Notes: generated by a model not told the origin, from the sequence alone. Positions 23,414 through 34,402 are shown, counted from the stretch's first letter. The stretch: 64,000 nt of DNA from Terana coerulea (GCA_024811115.1 JAKOGH010000296.1:185373-249372), one strand, 5' to 3'. Numbers and translations: made by a program.

Positions 23414-25084
23414 CGGCCTATCCGGTGCGCCACAAAGTCCTCTGCGGTCTAATTTTTGCCTCGCTGTGCTGCTTGTCTCCGCCCAAATGACTGGACGGAG
23501 AGCAAGTTCTTCCCAGCATCCCAATCCCAGCGGTATATCTTCTATGGTCTTCGCGACCTATACGCAAGTCGCGGAACCCAGAACATTCGCTGAGTGTTGA
23601 ACCTTGCTTCCCCTAGAGCCTATTCAAAGGCTCCAAAGATGTGCAAAACGCCGCTCAATCCTCGTCCGGCTGAAACCGTTACGCCTGGGCTTCGCATATA
23701 CCTCCCCAAGCCGCCGGAGATGGAGTACTCAAACTCGTTAGCTATCCACAAAGGAAGAGAAAGCCAAGCCCGCCACCGCTCGCGGCAGCCACATGCTTGC
23801 AGATTGCCCATCGTGTTGTCTTCGGCCAGATCATATGCGCATATAGCGGGCTTGCAAGGTGTTTGCGAGTCATCCGAACAGGGCTGCAGCATCGTGGTTG
23901 CCGCGAACCACATCGGAGGACTTCCATCTGCTAGTTCAAGGAACGGAGACGACTCCCAAGACCGCAACTGTATTGCATCTGTGCAATGTTCTGTTGCTGC
24001 CGTGATTCGGCGCACCGTCATTGACAGACTAAGTATGGGTATTTTGCGACGGCGCTCGCTGGGCGAGGCCAGCAAAGTACTATAACCTACGGTGAGTTCC
24101 CATGTTCGAAATTCAAGTGACATGACCCTGCATGTCTCCTTGGCATGGCATACCTCGACGAACATTTGTCTTCATACGAGATGATGCTGAAGAATTCTCT
24201 TCAGCGTCTCGCCTGGTAGCCGCAGACCGGACAAGCGTCCCATTCATTATCGATATCCTATCGGGGAGGCTCAACGGCAGAGCAACATCTACGCAATCAC
24301 GCGGATGTTCTCTGAGCTGCGCTTGTGGAGCTACGTCTCGTGTAGAAGCTTCACCTGCGGTGTATTTGCGGGCGTACCAAACCGTGCGATCGAGGGTACA
24401 TGCATGCTTGCCCTGTGGCGCCATATCGAGTGCTCGAATTCGAGCCCTAATGTCGATAATCAGAGAGAGGCACCGAGCTTGTTTGTGCCCCACTCGCCGG
24501 GAGGGTGTTGTCCAGGGCTCGTATTTGCAAACACAACTCACGGAATTTGCTCCCACAGGGCCCTGCCGAAGAACGGCGCTGCTTGCGCCCAGGAAGACAG
24601 CGTGGATCGCGTTCCCACTCCGTTTCTGGAGGAGAGAATAGTCGTTATGGGACATGTCCAGCTTTCGCCGCACGTTTTCAGAGTTCGTTAGCTCAAGCGC
24701 ACAGGTCCGAGACGTTGGCGGCCAGAGCATTCATCACGGACTGGGACGTAAACGGTTGGTCACGACCCTGGACCCCTCTTTCGCGGCCTTCGAAAATCGC
24801 TCGATTTGTACGATGGGGCTTTAAAACCGCGACTTCGGCAGCGAGCCTCGTTATTCCTGAAAACTTCTTCGTCTTCCTGTGCTGGAGACAGCTGGCGGGG
24901 GCGGACGAGCGTTGCTCAGCAGCTTGCCGACCACGGACGCCGATCTTCCAGCACGCCTCACTCTCGTTCTCTTTTCAAATCTGCACCTTCGTCACCTACC
25001 GTCTACGTGTCTTTCCATACCGCTCGCTCTCGCCCACCACGTCCCACCAACGTCCGACCTCTGTCGGCCTCTGCCCACGGCGGC
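23414..25084. other. No confident gene
   Basis: Overlapping open frames of 160-205 codons exist on both strands (23594-24085 plus; 23620-24165 and 24113-24730 minus). They lack motifs, and I cannot choose a coding strand. The pyrimidine-rich stretch at 24955-25080 looks like the 5' leader of the next gene. Confidence 0.35.
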
Positions 25085-25684
25085 ATGTCCACCACCAAAG
25101 CGCAGCCCCTCACGATGGATAGCAGTACCAACGCTGCGACGACTCACCTGCCGTATCAGCTGCGCCTACCTGCGTATCGTTCATCGTATTGTGGTCGGTA
25201 TCATCCATACGGAAGGAAGCCGTCCAGTCGCAAGGTTGATCTAATGGTAAGTCTCGAGATATGTTCCATCTGTTCTTGCGGTTCTAATGGGTCTTACCCT
25301 GCAGAAAACGATCGACATGCGATATTGCAATGACAATCAGAGTCGTGCGAGCTTGTCACTGGTAAGTATACGTCCTATATCTTTCTCTATCGTACTATCG
25401 TTGCTGACCTGTAGCCTTGTAAAGTCTATGGTGGAGGAAGAGGAAGAGACGGATGACGGAACGGTGGACTCTGGATCCCCGACGGAATCTACTCCAGACA
25501 ACACGCTTCCCGTCACCAACCCTCGTCCAAAAGCCCTACTCACCAGGCAGACGAGCTTCACTAACCTGATGATCGTGTGTTCTCCCTTGCCAACCTTCAT
25601 ATCGCTTCATGTGCTAACGCCATCGACCAGGCCTTCGCGTTCGCCATGCGCCGCAGCATCCAATTTAGGAAGATGCATGGTTGA
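25085..25684 (+). CDS. Hypothetical protein, four exons, accessory island
   Basis: Four exons (25085-25246, 25305-25361, 25425-25574, 25631-25684) joined by GT-AG introns without any frame problem give 140 residues. Features: YRSSYCGRYHPYGRKPSSRK (basic, aromatic), an acidic MVEEEEETDDGT segment, and a C-terminal AFAFAMRRSIQFRKMHG. A longer version could start at 24806 in the same frame. I prefer 25085 because the preceding 120 bases look like a pyrimidine-rich leader. No family recognised. It lies between beta-fg and the HD pair, a region often variable between mating-type haplotypes. Confidence 0.5.
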
Positions 25685-26698
25685 GGGCCCTAAGCCACAC
25701 ATCCTACACTTGGTGCATCGCTATTGGCTTGGCCCGCGCCGCTTGTACTGCTATCAATCTTACACGGACTAATCAAGTTGTTTTCGTAGAGTAGAGCGTT
25801 CGTTACGTAGTACCCTCCATCACGGAGTCATGAACAAACATAGTTAGGCGACTACAGGGGACTAAGGGCTACTGCTGCTTGGTTCGCCGATCGCGATTGT
25901 AGGACGAGGCTCCGAACTCGCCGTTGCAGTGTCGTGAGGTGAGAAGCACATAGATATACCTATCATCACCTGTGTTTGGTTCGTTGTCCTAGACAGGCAC
26001 TAGATCCCTGGCACCGCTTGGACCTGTAAACATGAGCGTGATACTCAATAAAGATGGGCTTTGGTGCAGGCGAGTTATTCGGTGAGACACCCGTGCACTT
26101 GGTTATGCGAGGTTCGGCCGCTGGTTTTGAGGGTCTTGGTGGAGGACTGGGACCTCCTCGCTACAACGATATAATCGTTACATCCACACTTGGCCGCACA
26201 CAACCGATGCCGGCTGGAACATCGCGAGCATTTTCGCGCTTGAGCTTGGTGCTGATTCGCGTCTTGAACATCTTGTTATTCTGCCTTGCCCTTGACTCTA
26301 AGTTTTTGAAGGTGAGCAAAGACCAAGCTAATGAATTATAGCGGCGACAGCGCATATACATAGAAATAATGATAACCATACAGAACAGCAGGATGAAGAC
26401 AAATCGATAGCATACAGCCATTCAAACCATACGAGCACAGCAGAGCGATTCTTGATGTTGTACAGCAAGTCGAGAGCCTGTTGAAGGTTGCGGATATCAG
26501 CATGTCAGGAGCAAGGTATGAAAAAACATGGGGTATGAGGAACGGTGGTTCGGCGGGTATCATAAAATTGTCCTCGAGTCGTACGCTGCACGAAGGTGCA
26601 CAACCGAGGTCTGTACGGATTAAAGTTAGCATTACCTTACGGAGGAAAGAGATTGAGTACGCACTGACACTGAAGAACTTAGACTGCGACATGACCAG
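25685..26698. other. Unassigned; spliceable frames on both strands
   Basis: Plus strand: a Gly-rich frame from 26054 ends in a hydrophobic helix and a GTGAGC donor near 26312. Minus strand: MSQSKFFS at 26692 is followed by an intron-like GTCAGT / TGCTAAC / GTACAG set, and later by a hydrophobic frame at 26421-26161. Neither gives a recognised protein, so no gene is called. Confidence 0.3.
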
Positions 26699-27096
26699 TC
26701 ACATCAGTACTAGTTGAACTTGAGGCTGCGCCGAAGCTCGTGGATGAGTCGGGGTTGGTCCCGAACAGCACTTCCCAATATTCGGGTTCGGCATGAACGG
26801 GGTCGGGGGTTGTGTCGTATTCGTTGTCAGGTATTGGTCAATGTCAGCAATTTGCTCGGGAGTCGGTGATAACAATGACGACCCGACTTCCTGGGCAGTC
26901 AACACTCCCGCGAGCTCCTTGGTGGTCCAGTCTAATGTCGGTAGCGGTATGGACTTCAGTGTCGTCGAAGATGGAGCGTTTGGAATCATCTAGAGCAAGC
27001 GCATCAGCACCCGATACATAAGAAAGCGTATTGACAAACATACAGGGGCCAGCGATTCATCTTCCTTATGCCATGATAGCAATGCCGACTCCTGAT
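26699..27096 (-). CDS. Unassigned spliced coding fragment next to HD1
   Basis: Two apparent exons (27096-27044 and 26989-26699) are joined by a good intron (GTATGT donor, GCTGAT branch, CTCTAG acceptor). They read QESALLSWHKEDESLAP then MIPNAPSSTTLKS, LDWTTKELAGVLTAQ and SPTPEQIADIDQYL to a stop. An acceptor-like TTCACAG precedes the first exon, but no upstream exon was identified; HD1 stops 107 bases earlier. The acidic, Ser/Pro/Thr-rich composition resembles the tails of mating-type homeodomain proteins. It may be the relic of a second HD gene, an alternative HD1 tail, or unrelated. Confidence 0.35.
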
Positions 27097-27203
27097 CTGT
27101 GAAGTTTGAAACACGGTGAATGGCGGAGTACGTTCAAGTAAGAAGCTACGCACTAGACGGCACCACATTGATATGCTGCGGTGAAGCGGCGATGACACCT
27201 CCG

Positions 27204-28718
27204 TCACATGCGCTGGAAGTCTAAGAACTGATTGAAGTCGATGTCGGGTAACTCAAGCATATTCTCGAGTTCGTTCAGAAAAGAGTCGATCTCAACCGTT
27301 GTTTGGATATCGAGAGCAGAATCGGTGCTGGTGGGAAGAGGATTGGAGACAGCTTGTCGCCTGCCAGTAGAAGCACTGGGGCTATTCCTAGGGCGTTTTG
27401 ATATAATACAACTGTCTGCGTCCGATCGCCTACGCTTCCGCGTCGATTGCTGAACAGATACTGCCACAGGATGAGGTTCAGGCAGGAATAGTCGAGACGG
27501 TGCCTCAGCAGGTTTGGACCACCAGTCGAAGTCGGGTGTAACACCGCCTACTAACCACCCCTCGCGTCGACTGCCGTAGGCTGAATCGCACGAGGGATTG
27601 GTACCTTCAACGTCGCACGGCTCAAAGGAAGAACCGCTTGCAAGGGCGGAGAAATCAGATTGAGAGCTTAGGAACGATACGATTGACATACCGGAAGCAA
27701 TCGAGAGGCCCTGTGCCATCACCCGGAGACCGCCAGTCTTCGGGCCACACGACAGTGTCTTCATACGAATATTGCGAACACGATTCAGAGAGCTGGGACT
27801 CATCGTCGCTATCCGTGCTCGAGGAGACGAGCGAAGGTAGGCGAATGGGGGCGACATTCGCAGGCGGGAACTGTCGTAGGGTTTGGAGCGAAGTCGTTTC
27901 TTGGGTGAGGTAGGAATAGGGAGCGGAGAGGGCATGGGCTCATGACATGCGATTGAAACTTGTCTGCGAGGAAGATCGGCATCGTCTCCTGCTGGATACA
28001 GGTTTTCCAACTTGCTTCTCACTGCGGTGAATTCTGCGGCAATTTCGAAGGGGATCTCGGAGTCAGCGACATGTTCAGAGAAAACCTGTCGCGCGGCAGC
28101 AACTGTGAGACTGCGGGAGCGCTGGAAATGTGTCTTGCAGAGGGATACCCAACCGATGGCGCGCCTGACGGATTTGAACCAATCATCCATAGTTCGAGGT
28201 GCCACGCCAGCCGCTTTGGCAAAGGCTTCCTTCTTTGCAGTAGATGGGTAGGGGTTGTGAATGTTCTTGCACATCCAGCGGTAGGCAGGAAGGATCAACG
28301 GCGGAACAGGTGTACGGGAATGGTGTGGATATGCTGGTGGGTGTGCTTTCGATAGGTTGGCAACTGGACCGCGCTGGACGCGCTCCTCAGACACGGCGCT
28401 TTCGGTGATATCGTGAATGGTTAATCGCGAAAAGACGTCGTCGAGGTCTTCCAGGAGGGCGCTCGTCATGCGGTTCGTTTCTTCATGTAGTTCCGCGAAG
28501 TTTTCGCCCAGAATCGCAATGCGGGAGGCCACAGCATGGGCTATCTGGACATCGGAGTCCTCCACAATATCTTGTTGAAGAGCAAGTTCGAAATCATTGC
28601 TCCACTCGGCCCATTGGATGGCGAAGGCATCCAATGCAGCAGGTCCAGCGATGGTCGCAGTGAGAAACTCGTCCTCCGCGTTCAGGGCGCGCTCTCGTAG
28701 TGAAGCGACAGGAGCCAT
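27204..28718 (-). CDS. HD1 mating-type homeodomain protein (MAT-A)
   Basis: TALE-type homeodomain transcription factor. In Agaricomycetes, HD1 pairs with HD2 from a compatible partner to drive dikaryon development. Single open exon, 504 residues. I chose ATG 28718 (MAPVASLRERALNAEDEF): no ATG lies upstream in frame, and a TATATA-like element sits about 85 bases before it. Residues 1-105 form the helical N-terminal dimerisation and specificity region. The homeodomain spans about 142-192 (LPAYRWMCKNIHNPYPS, with the TALE NPYP loop, and recognition helix DDWFKSVRRAIGW). Basic clusters KKRLRSK (about 273) and RKRRRSD (about 427) are likely nuclear signals. The C-terminus LNELENMLELPDIDF is acidic-hydrophobic, like an activation region. 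Divergent from HD2 across 423 bases. No frame breaks. Confidence 0.93.
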   Translation of the reverse strand: MAPVASLRERALNAEDEFLTATIAGPAALDAFAIQWAEWSNDFELALQQDIVEDSDVQIAHAVASRIAILGENFAELHEETNRMTSALLEDLDDVFSRLTIHDITESAVSEERVQRGPVANLSKAHPPAYPHHSRTPVPPLILPAYRWMCKNIHNPYPSTAKKEAFAKAAGVAPRTMDDWFKSVRRAIGWVSLCKTHFQRSRSLTVAAARQVFSEHVADSEIPFEIAAEFTAVRSKLENLYPAGDDADLPRRQVSIACHEPMPSPLPIPTSPKKRLRSKPYDSSRLRMSPPFAYLRSSPRARIATMSPSSLNRVRNIRMKTLSCGPKTGGLRVMAQGLSIASGMSIVSFLSSQSDFSALASGSSFEPCDVEGTNPSCDSAYGSRREGWLVGGVTPDFDWWSKPAEAPSRLFLPEPHPVAVSVQQSTRKRRRSDADSCIISKRPRNSPSASTGRRQAVSNPLPTSTDSALDIQTTVEIDSFLNELENMLELPDIDFNQFLDFQRM

Positions 28719-29141
28719 CAGTGAAAGGATGACCGGAGGATGACCGATGACCTGAGAGGAGTCGGAAGGATAGCTAGTGCGCCCAAGTCCAACGGGAGTA
28801 TATAGGGAATGCACAGTGGACGTTGGACAAAGGACAAAGGGGTTTGTTTACCTACGGACATGCCGTGGGAGTGTGGTGCCGCCGAAGTGGTAATAGATTG
28901 GGACAAATTAACATATTGGGGACGTTATTTAGATTTATTTGGCCATCTCTAGTGTAAACATATGCGCAATTTACTCACAATCCGCGTCGCACGGTCAATA
29001 AGAGATCAAGATTCCACGATGCACGTTTGAACAATGAACAATGTCGCTTGTTGAACCACCTTCCCACGGCTACTTGACTCAAGTCACTCAACTACTGAGC
29101 TATTCACGGTGGCGGCACTTTCGACCTTCCTCTAACCTCAG
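28719..29141. promoter_or_regulatory. Divergent HD1-HD2 promoter with HMG-box-like sites
   Basis: A 423-base intergenic region between the two start codons. It contains ACAAAGGAC (28827-28835) overlapping ACAAAGGGG (28834-28842). These match 7 of 9 and 8 of 9 positions of the Ustilago Prf1 pheromone response element ACAAAGGGA. It also contains a tandem AACAATG pair (29030-29043), a typical HMG-box core. A CTATATA element near 28798-28804 serves HD1. Their use here is inferred. Confidence 0.6.
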
Positions 29142-30929
29142 ATGGCCAACACTTACCTCGTCCTCCAACGGATATCCTCCTCCGCTCACTCTATGTTGGC
29201 GCACACAGGCACAGATGCTTCACAGTACAGCGCTTCAACCTCCACCGCGAACTTGACGCATACCTCATACAATCTCCCTCGACCGGAACCTATCACCTCT
29301 GTCTTCATCTCACGAGGCTTTCCTCCGAAAGCAGCAGAAAAGATAGCGAATCTTGAGATGAAAGGTGCTGCACGGCTTCATCGAGACCATCAGGATGCCC
29401 TAGCATCGGGCGTACGTGCCTACTCCAGTTCACCTGAGCATCTCGAGTCCGTATTTCGGCTCATCGGCACTCGCTATCATCGAGCTTTGGACGAAGCCCG
29501 TCGGACCTTTCTGGAAATCCTCGAGAATAGTCCGATTCATCAACAGAGAACTCGGACCCAGTGTGCCGAATCCGACTTGGAGAAACGTACTGTCTTCAAC
29601 CAGGTACGTACTGCGCTGTTCATCTGACAGTGCACCATCTTTAACACTTTTGCAGTCCGCGTTACCATTGCTTGAAGATGCGTTCCTTCTGAATGCCTAT
29701 CCCTCTCGAGAGGACAAGACACGACTCGCACATGATACTGCGATGAATCTTCGACAAATCCAAGTTTGGGTCAGTATGAAATCTTCTGTTAGCAGCAAAC
29801 GTCTCATGCTGTATTAGTTTCAAAATCGACGTAGTCGCTCGAAGAAAGACGGGCAGGCAATGAAGAAGGATAGTTTTGTGCACGGTGGAAAGCAGGGGGC
29901 TGGTGCAATTTGTCTAGTTGACAACACGAATTCCCAGCCTCAGCTGAAGCGGCCTCTGGTCGATATCAAGGCTGCATCCGTGAGTATGATTCACAACCAT
30001 ACTTCCCTATCTTTTTTAATATAAAATTGTTATCAGATAAATGCGTCCAGTGCTGGTTCTTCCGCCCTCGTCGCAAAACAGGCCCCACCTCATGCCTTTC
30101 CCGCCATATATCCACCGCTATGCGAGTATGAGCCGTTTCCTGTGACGGACGGCCCCTGCGCTTCGATTCTCCCTGGCCTCGGACGGCTAACTCTCGCGTC
30201 ATCGAACATGTCCCTTCAGACGCGGATGTCGAGGCTTTATCAAGGTCACTCTCAACCATGACTATTAACGATGCTTCTGCGCCTCCCAAACCAACCTCCC
30301 GGCTGCGACAGTCACAGCGTAAGGAACGCTCTACTCACCAAGCGTCTTCAGTCGGTTTCGCTATCACACCTCCTGGTGCTCCTTTACCATCCCTCATACG
30401 CACTACGGTCACTATCCTCTCTCAAGCACAGGCCACCTCCTCACCTACCGGACCACGTTCCTTGCCTGTTCATCACGTGTCTATCCTCGATGAACCCCAC
30501 GTGGCGGAAGACTACGTTGGCAAGTCTGCCCATTCGCTTCGTCGACTTGCGCGACGAAAAATCTCTGAGTCTCCCCGACGCTCTCCGAACTCAGTGTCTA
30601 TACCTATTCGCAGTCATCCTTACGCGTCTTCCGCCAAGCGTCTGGGCCCAGCATCCCGGTCGCCATCCATGAGCTCTGTCTCTTCGGTTCAGTCGGAAGG
30701 AAGCTCCACCTCAACGTGTGACTCGTCGACAATTGATACACCGTTGTTAACGCCTACAACGCTTCCCATCGAACTTCCACTAACGGAGCCTTTTTCGCAT
30801 GCACTCAAAACCAACGGCCTAGCATATACGGAAGACCTCGTGAGCTCGCCCTCTAAATGGGACAACCCCTGCATAAGAAGAAGTGGACCTTATTTCCGCT
30901 CTTTCTCCCCTGTCATGAGTGTCGGGTGA
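29142..30929 (+). CDS. HD2 mating-type homeodomain protein (MAT-A)
   Basis: Partner class to HD1, with a canonical 60-residue homeodomain. Exons 29142-29603, 29656-29769, 29818-29979 and 30037-30929, with GTACGT, GTCAGT and GTGAGT donors. The intron before FQNRR interrupts recognition helix 3, a position frequent in fungal HD2 genes. About 540 residues. The N-terminal region includes FISRGFPPKAAEKIANLE and YHRALDEARRTFLEIL. The homeodomain (about 150-208) ends IQVWFQNRRSRSKKDG. A conserved EPFPVTDGPCASILPGLGRL block and NDASAPPKPTSR follow, then a Ser/Pro-rich tail with RRLARRKI. One base is missing near 30207-30214; read literally, the protein would end about 15 codons later. The conserved sequence resumes in the next frame to 30929, so I treat the break as a sequence error. 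The start could instead be 29193. Confidence 0.9.
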
Positions 30930-31539
30930 GCTTCATATCTCTTGCGCCGTTTGCCCTTCGCTCTTCGTCTTCTACAGTGCTATGACACATGTGTAAGGTT
31001 TTTTTCATAGTCGCGCTCAAGGCCTGCTCCCTATCCTCATCTTTGCGGTCATATTCTTATTGTTTATTTATTGTACCTATCTCATGTATTGTATGCTGTG
31101 ACTCAAGCTAAAGCGCATGCGCCATACTACTACCTGTTTTACCAGAGGCACGCATGGCCACCCAAGCTCTCAAGCTCTCAAGACCAGGTTCAAAATGACA
31201 TCTGATTTGATGCTCGACGTCTGCGAGGTCTGAGATCTGAATGTACACGCGACGTGGCGATTCCAATTTGCGCGACATTGAGCAGAAAACTGTTTCGATC
31301 TGCGACCTCCAAGTGACAAGATTTGGTGCCATGGACACTCGAACCAGCACACCAGCTTCCCTAACCTCAAAGCATGCGATCGCGAAAGGTATATCTCACA
31401 TATTTTTTCTCCTTGGTTTCCTAGCGACAATACTAACGCAATGAGTCTGCAGTAAGAGTCGGCCACGGGATATCGCATCGTCGGCCAAAACTTGACTACA
31501 ACTGTCAAGAAAGCGCATTCGGATTACTCCTCAAATCTT
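30930..31539. other. Intergenic between convergent HD2 and mip
   Basis: 3' flanks of both genes. Small frames without motifs. AT-rich stretches near 31010-31080 are consistent with transcript ends. Confidence 0.5.
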
Positions 31540-34101
31540 TCAATGTCTACCAGACAATGACACTTCATCCTCTATTTTCCATCTACCAACCTCAGCCATC
31601 GCTGTCGAGTCACCCTTCTCCATCTCCGGAGCCTGTAGCACCACGCTCACCATCTTCCACGGGTCCTTTCCTCCGCCATACTTCAATATCTCGCTCTTGT
31701 ACCTTTCGCCCGTCTCCCGGCTGAGTGGGTCATGAGCGAATAGCTGGCGCCAAACTCGCGAAGCGATTGCCCGGTCGAAGAGGTACGAATAGTACGTTGC
31801 CCCATATCCAAAAAGATGGCCGAACTGTGTCTGCCATGATGTCCCAGGTACGTAGGGTACGAGACCTCTGGTGCCGTACAATTTGGCCAGGGCAGAGGTG
31901 GAGTCGAAGTCCGACGATAAGACAGCTGGTGAGTGGTAGGTTTGATCAAGGGCAGCTAAAAGGATCTGCGTATGTGTGTCAATAGAGCGACAGGGATCCT
32001 CGTGATGGTTCCCTGATTGCGCGACTGGCATGTTTCCTTCAAGGTCAAACAACGACAGCACGGTGGGCGACGTGAGGAAGTGCTCCATCAGAATTGAAGG
32101 TAATTCGACAAAGTCCGTCGCACACCGTGTCCCGGAAACGTTCTGGTACTCCGTCCGACCAACCATCGCTACAGTGCGATGAGCCGCGTTTCCATTTGAA
32201 GGCCAAGAGCCACTCACAATGCATTGCGTGTCCCATCTCGTGAAAGAGGGTCAGAACCTCGTGCCACGCTAAAATGGTAGGACCATTACGGACTGTTGGG
32301 CGAGCGAACTCGCAAACCAACACCACGACGGGCAGCTGAAAGACTCCTTCCGCCCCGGGTATCTGTGACCGGCGTGCTTCCGCAAATTCGTCAGACAGCT
32401 GAACCATGTCCAGAACATCGCTGCCCTCTATGCCGTCAAGATCCTGATGTGGATCATCCCCATCCGTTCGCCGCGAACAGCGAACAGTGTAATGCGCTGC
32501 GCCACTAGGCTTCCCTCTCCGCGAGAAGAGGTCAGCGTATATCCAGCCTATGACCCCTAACCGCTCGTCCACCACTTCGAGCTTCCGTACATCCGAGTGC
32601 CAGACTTCGCCAGGGGCGGCACTCGTCAGGCGAAGAGTGATGCCGTAGAGGTTGCGGAAGAGGCGGGATAGACCCATGAAGACAGTCCCCAAGGTAAGCG
32701 GCGGGAGTGCCACCGGTGGCGAAGGCGGCTCAGGAGGACAATAGTAGTCCCTATCCCATGCCTGTATTGTAGGATACGGAGGCGTATTGAGATGGCTTTG
32801 CTTCCGTTCGCTGAGAGTTCGTAAAGCTCGTCTCGCATGTGGACTGGTATGATCCATGAGTGCGTTCAGAAAATGTGAGACGTTTTCTACAGGACGTAAG
32901 CAAGAAATCCGGGTTAAGTGCGTAACTGTAACGGACATACCCGGCGACTTGGCCATCTTGTCCTCTAACGTCATGTGCGCAAAGCTTGGCCTCCCAACCA
33001 AGCGGGCCAGCTCGCCACGGGCGTGTAGGAGGCTCTCCAGAATCTGTATTTGTTCCGGTGTACTGGAGTTCGCGGCCATGTAGACTTTACGCCTAGGTTC
33101 CTCTTTGGGTGCGGAGTGCATGATCATCTGCGCCTGCAACGATCCGGGGTACACCACAAGGTCCCGTTGAGTAAACTGTGCTTGTAGTCGTAGTCGTGTG
33201 CCCATGGTTTTGTCTTTTAGACCGGCAAGTTCGAAAGGCTTAATCACTGCAGGAGGGCGTGCAGCGGAGGTCTCGTTCAAAAATTGCCGGCCGAGGTGAA
33301 TGATGTCAGAAGACAACGAAACAAAGTTGGCCCGTTGGTCTGGTGGTAGGTCAACGCCGGACTTCTCAAAGTCCCTCCAAAAGATGAGAGCGGTCTCGCG
33401 TGCCTCCGGTCCTAGCGAGTTGTATATTTCGGGATCGGATATAACGGCTCGTAGAACCTAATAAGAGAAGTTACATGCAGCACTACAATGCTATGCACAT
33501 TATTACGCACATGATGTAGGTCTACATTGGTGTTCAGGACGTTCATGGCCTCGCACATCCTCTCGTACACATGCTCGGCAACCTCCACCCAAGCCGGGTC
33601 CGGATGGGCATTCCTAAGCAGCTCTGCCAGGTCTATAACGCCGCATAGTGTGTCACTGAGTCTGTCAAGGTGTTTGACGACCTGGAATAGCTCCTGCCTA
33701 GACTCTCTGGACTTCGCGATCCGACGAGTGAGCAGTTCTACTCTGCAAAGAGTAGAATCCGTGAGGTTGACGAGCGACATGGGTGACGTGAGAAAACCAT
33801 GGCCAAAGAGACCAGTATGTGCAACTCCCGACGGCTTGTGAGAGGGGTGGGGAATGTCGAAGTCTGTTATGATATCCACATCGTCACTGGTAGCCGGTGC
33901 AGGGGTGCTGAGTGTCGTGGCAGGCCGTGACCCGCGTGGAAATGTCTCCTTCTTCGCGCATAGACATCCGCGGAAACGAAAGGGCGGTCGCTTGGATTTC
34001 GAGAGCACATGCCGTGCGGTATGTGCGAGCATAAAGCTGGAGGGACCGGGTGAGAGTCCTGTGCAAGCAGCACGCCGGGCGCCTCCACTTTGCGAAATCA
34101 T
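31540..34101 (-). CDS. mip: Mitochondrial intermediate peptidase (M3 family), MAT-A flanker
   Basis: Octapeptidyl aminopeptidase (Oct1/MIP) that trims imported mitochondrial proteins; its gene adjoins the HD genes in most Agaricomycetes. Exons 34101-33511, 33457-32941, 32886-32218 and 32168-31540 total 2406 bases, exactly 801 codons plus stop, with no frame break. The N-terminus is basic and serine-rich, a matrix-targeting presequence; Met 24 (34032) is an alternative start. Landmarks: [29 protein letters not shown], the zinc site FHEMGHAMH (HExxH, split by the third intron just after it), [21 protein letters not shown], and [21 protein letters not shown]. Length and motifs match the family. 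Confidence 0.95.
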
Positions 34102-34402
34102 GCATCATGGGCATCATGGGCGACAAATGCCTGATTGGGTACCTTCTAAGTTCTGAGTCGATCCAATCACAAGCCGCGAAACTGCAGACAATGCAAAGTG
34201 CAGGCAACTGGGCGCATGTGCGAAGGGGCAGTTCCGTACGGACTGATAGCGAGGTCTAACCAGACGAATGTGTAGGCTGTCTAGCTGAGAAATACAATAA
34301 GTCATTAGAATAGCGGGTATGTAGTGGTGCGAATGAGTGCGACATGCAAAACAGTTTGAGTGCAATGACAGGATAGCGAGGAAAGGTAAGCGCGAAATGC
34401 CT
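34102..34402. other. Intergenic (about 300 bases)
   Basis: mip promoter and 3' flank of the DDT-WHIM gene. Overlapping frames here are alternative readings of the mip 5' region. Confidence 0.45.

Noticed and set aside
23594..24730. Long open frames on both strands
   Set aside because: No motif, no splice continuity and equal support for opposite strands.
26054..26692. Candidate small membrane protein genes on either strand
   Set aside because: Splice-like signals exist on both strands, but neither gives a recognisable or complete protein. Left unassigned.
28719..28814. N-terminal extension of HD1
   Set aside because: The upstream in-frame extension has no ATG and overlaps the TATA element. 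The family-like start is at 28718.
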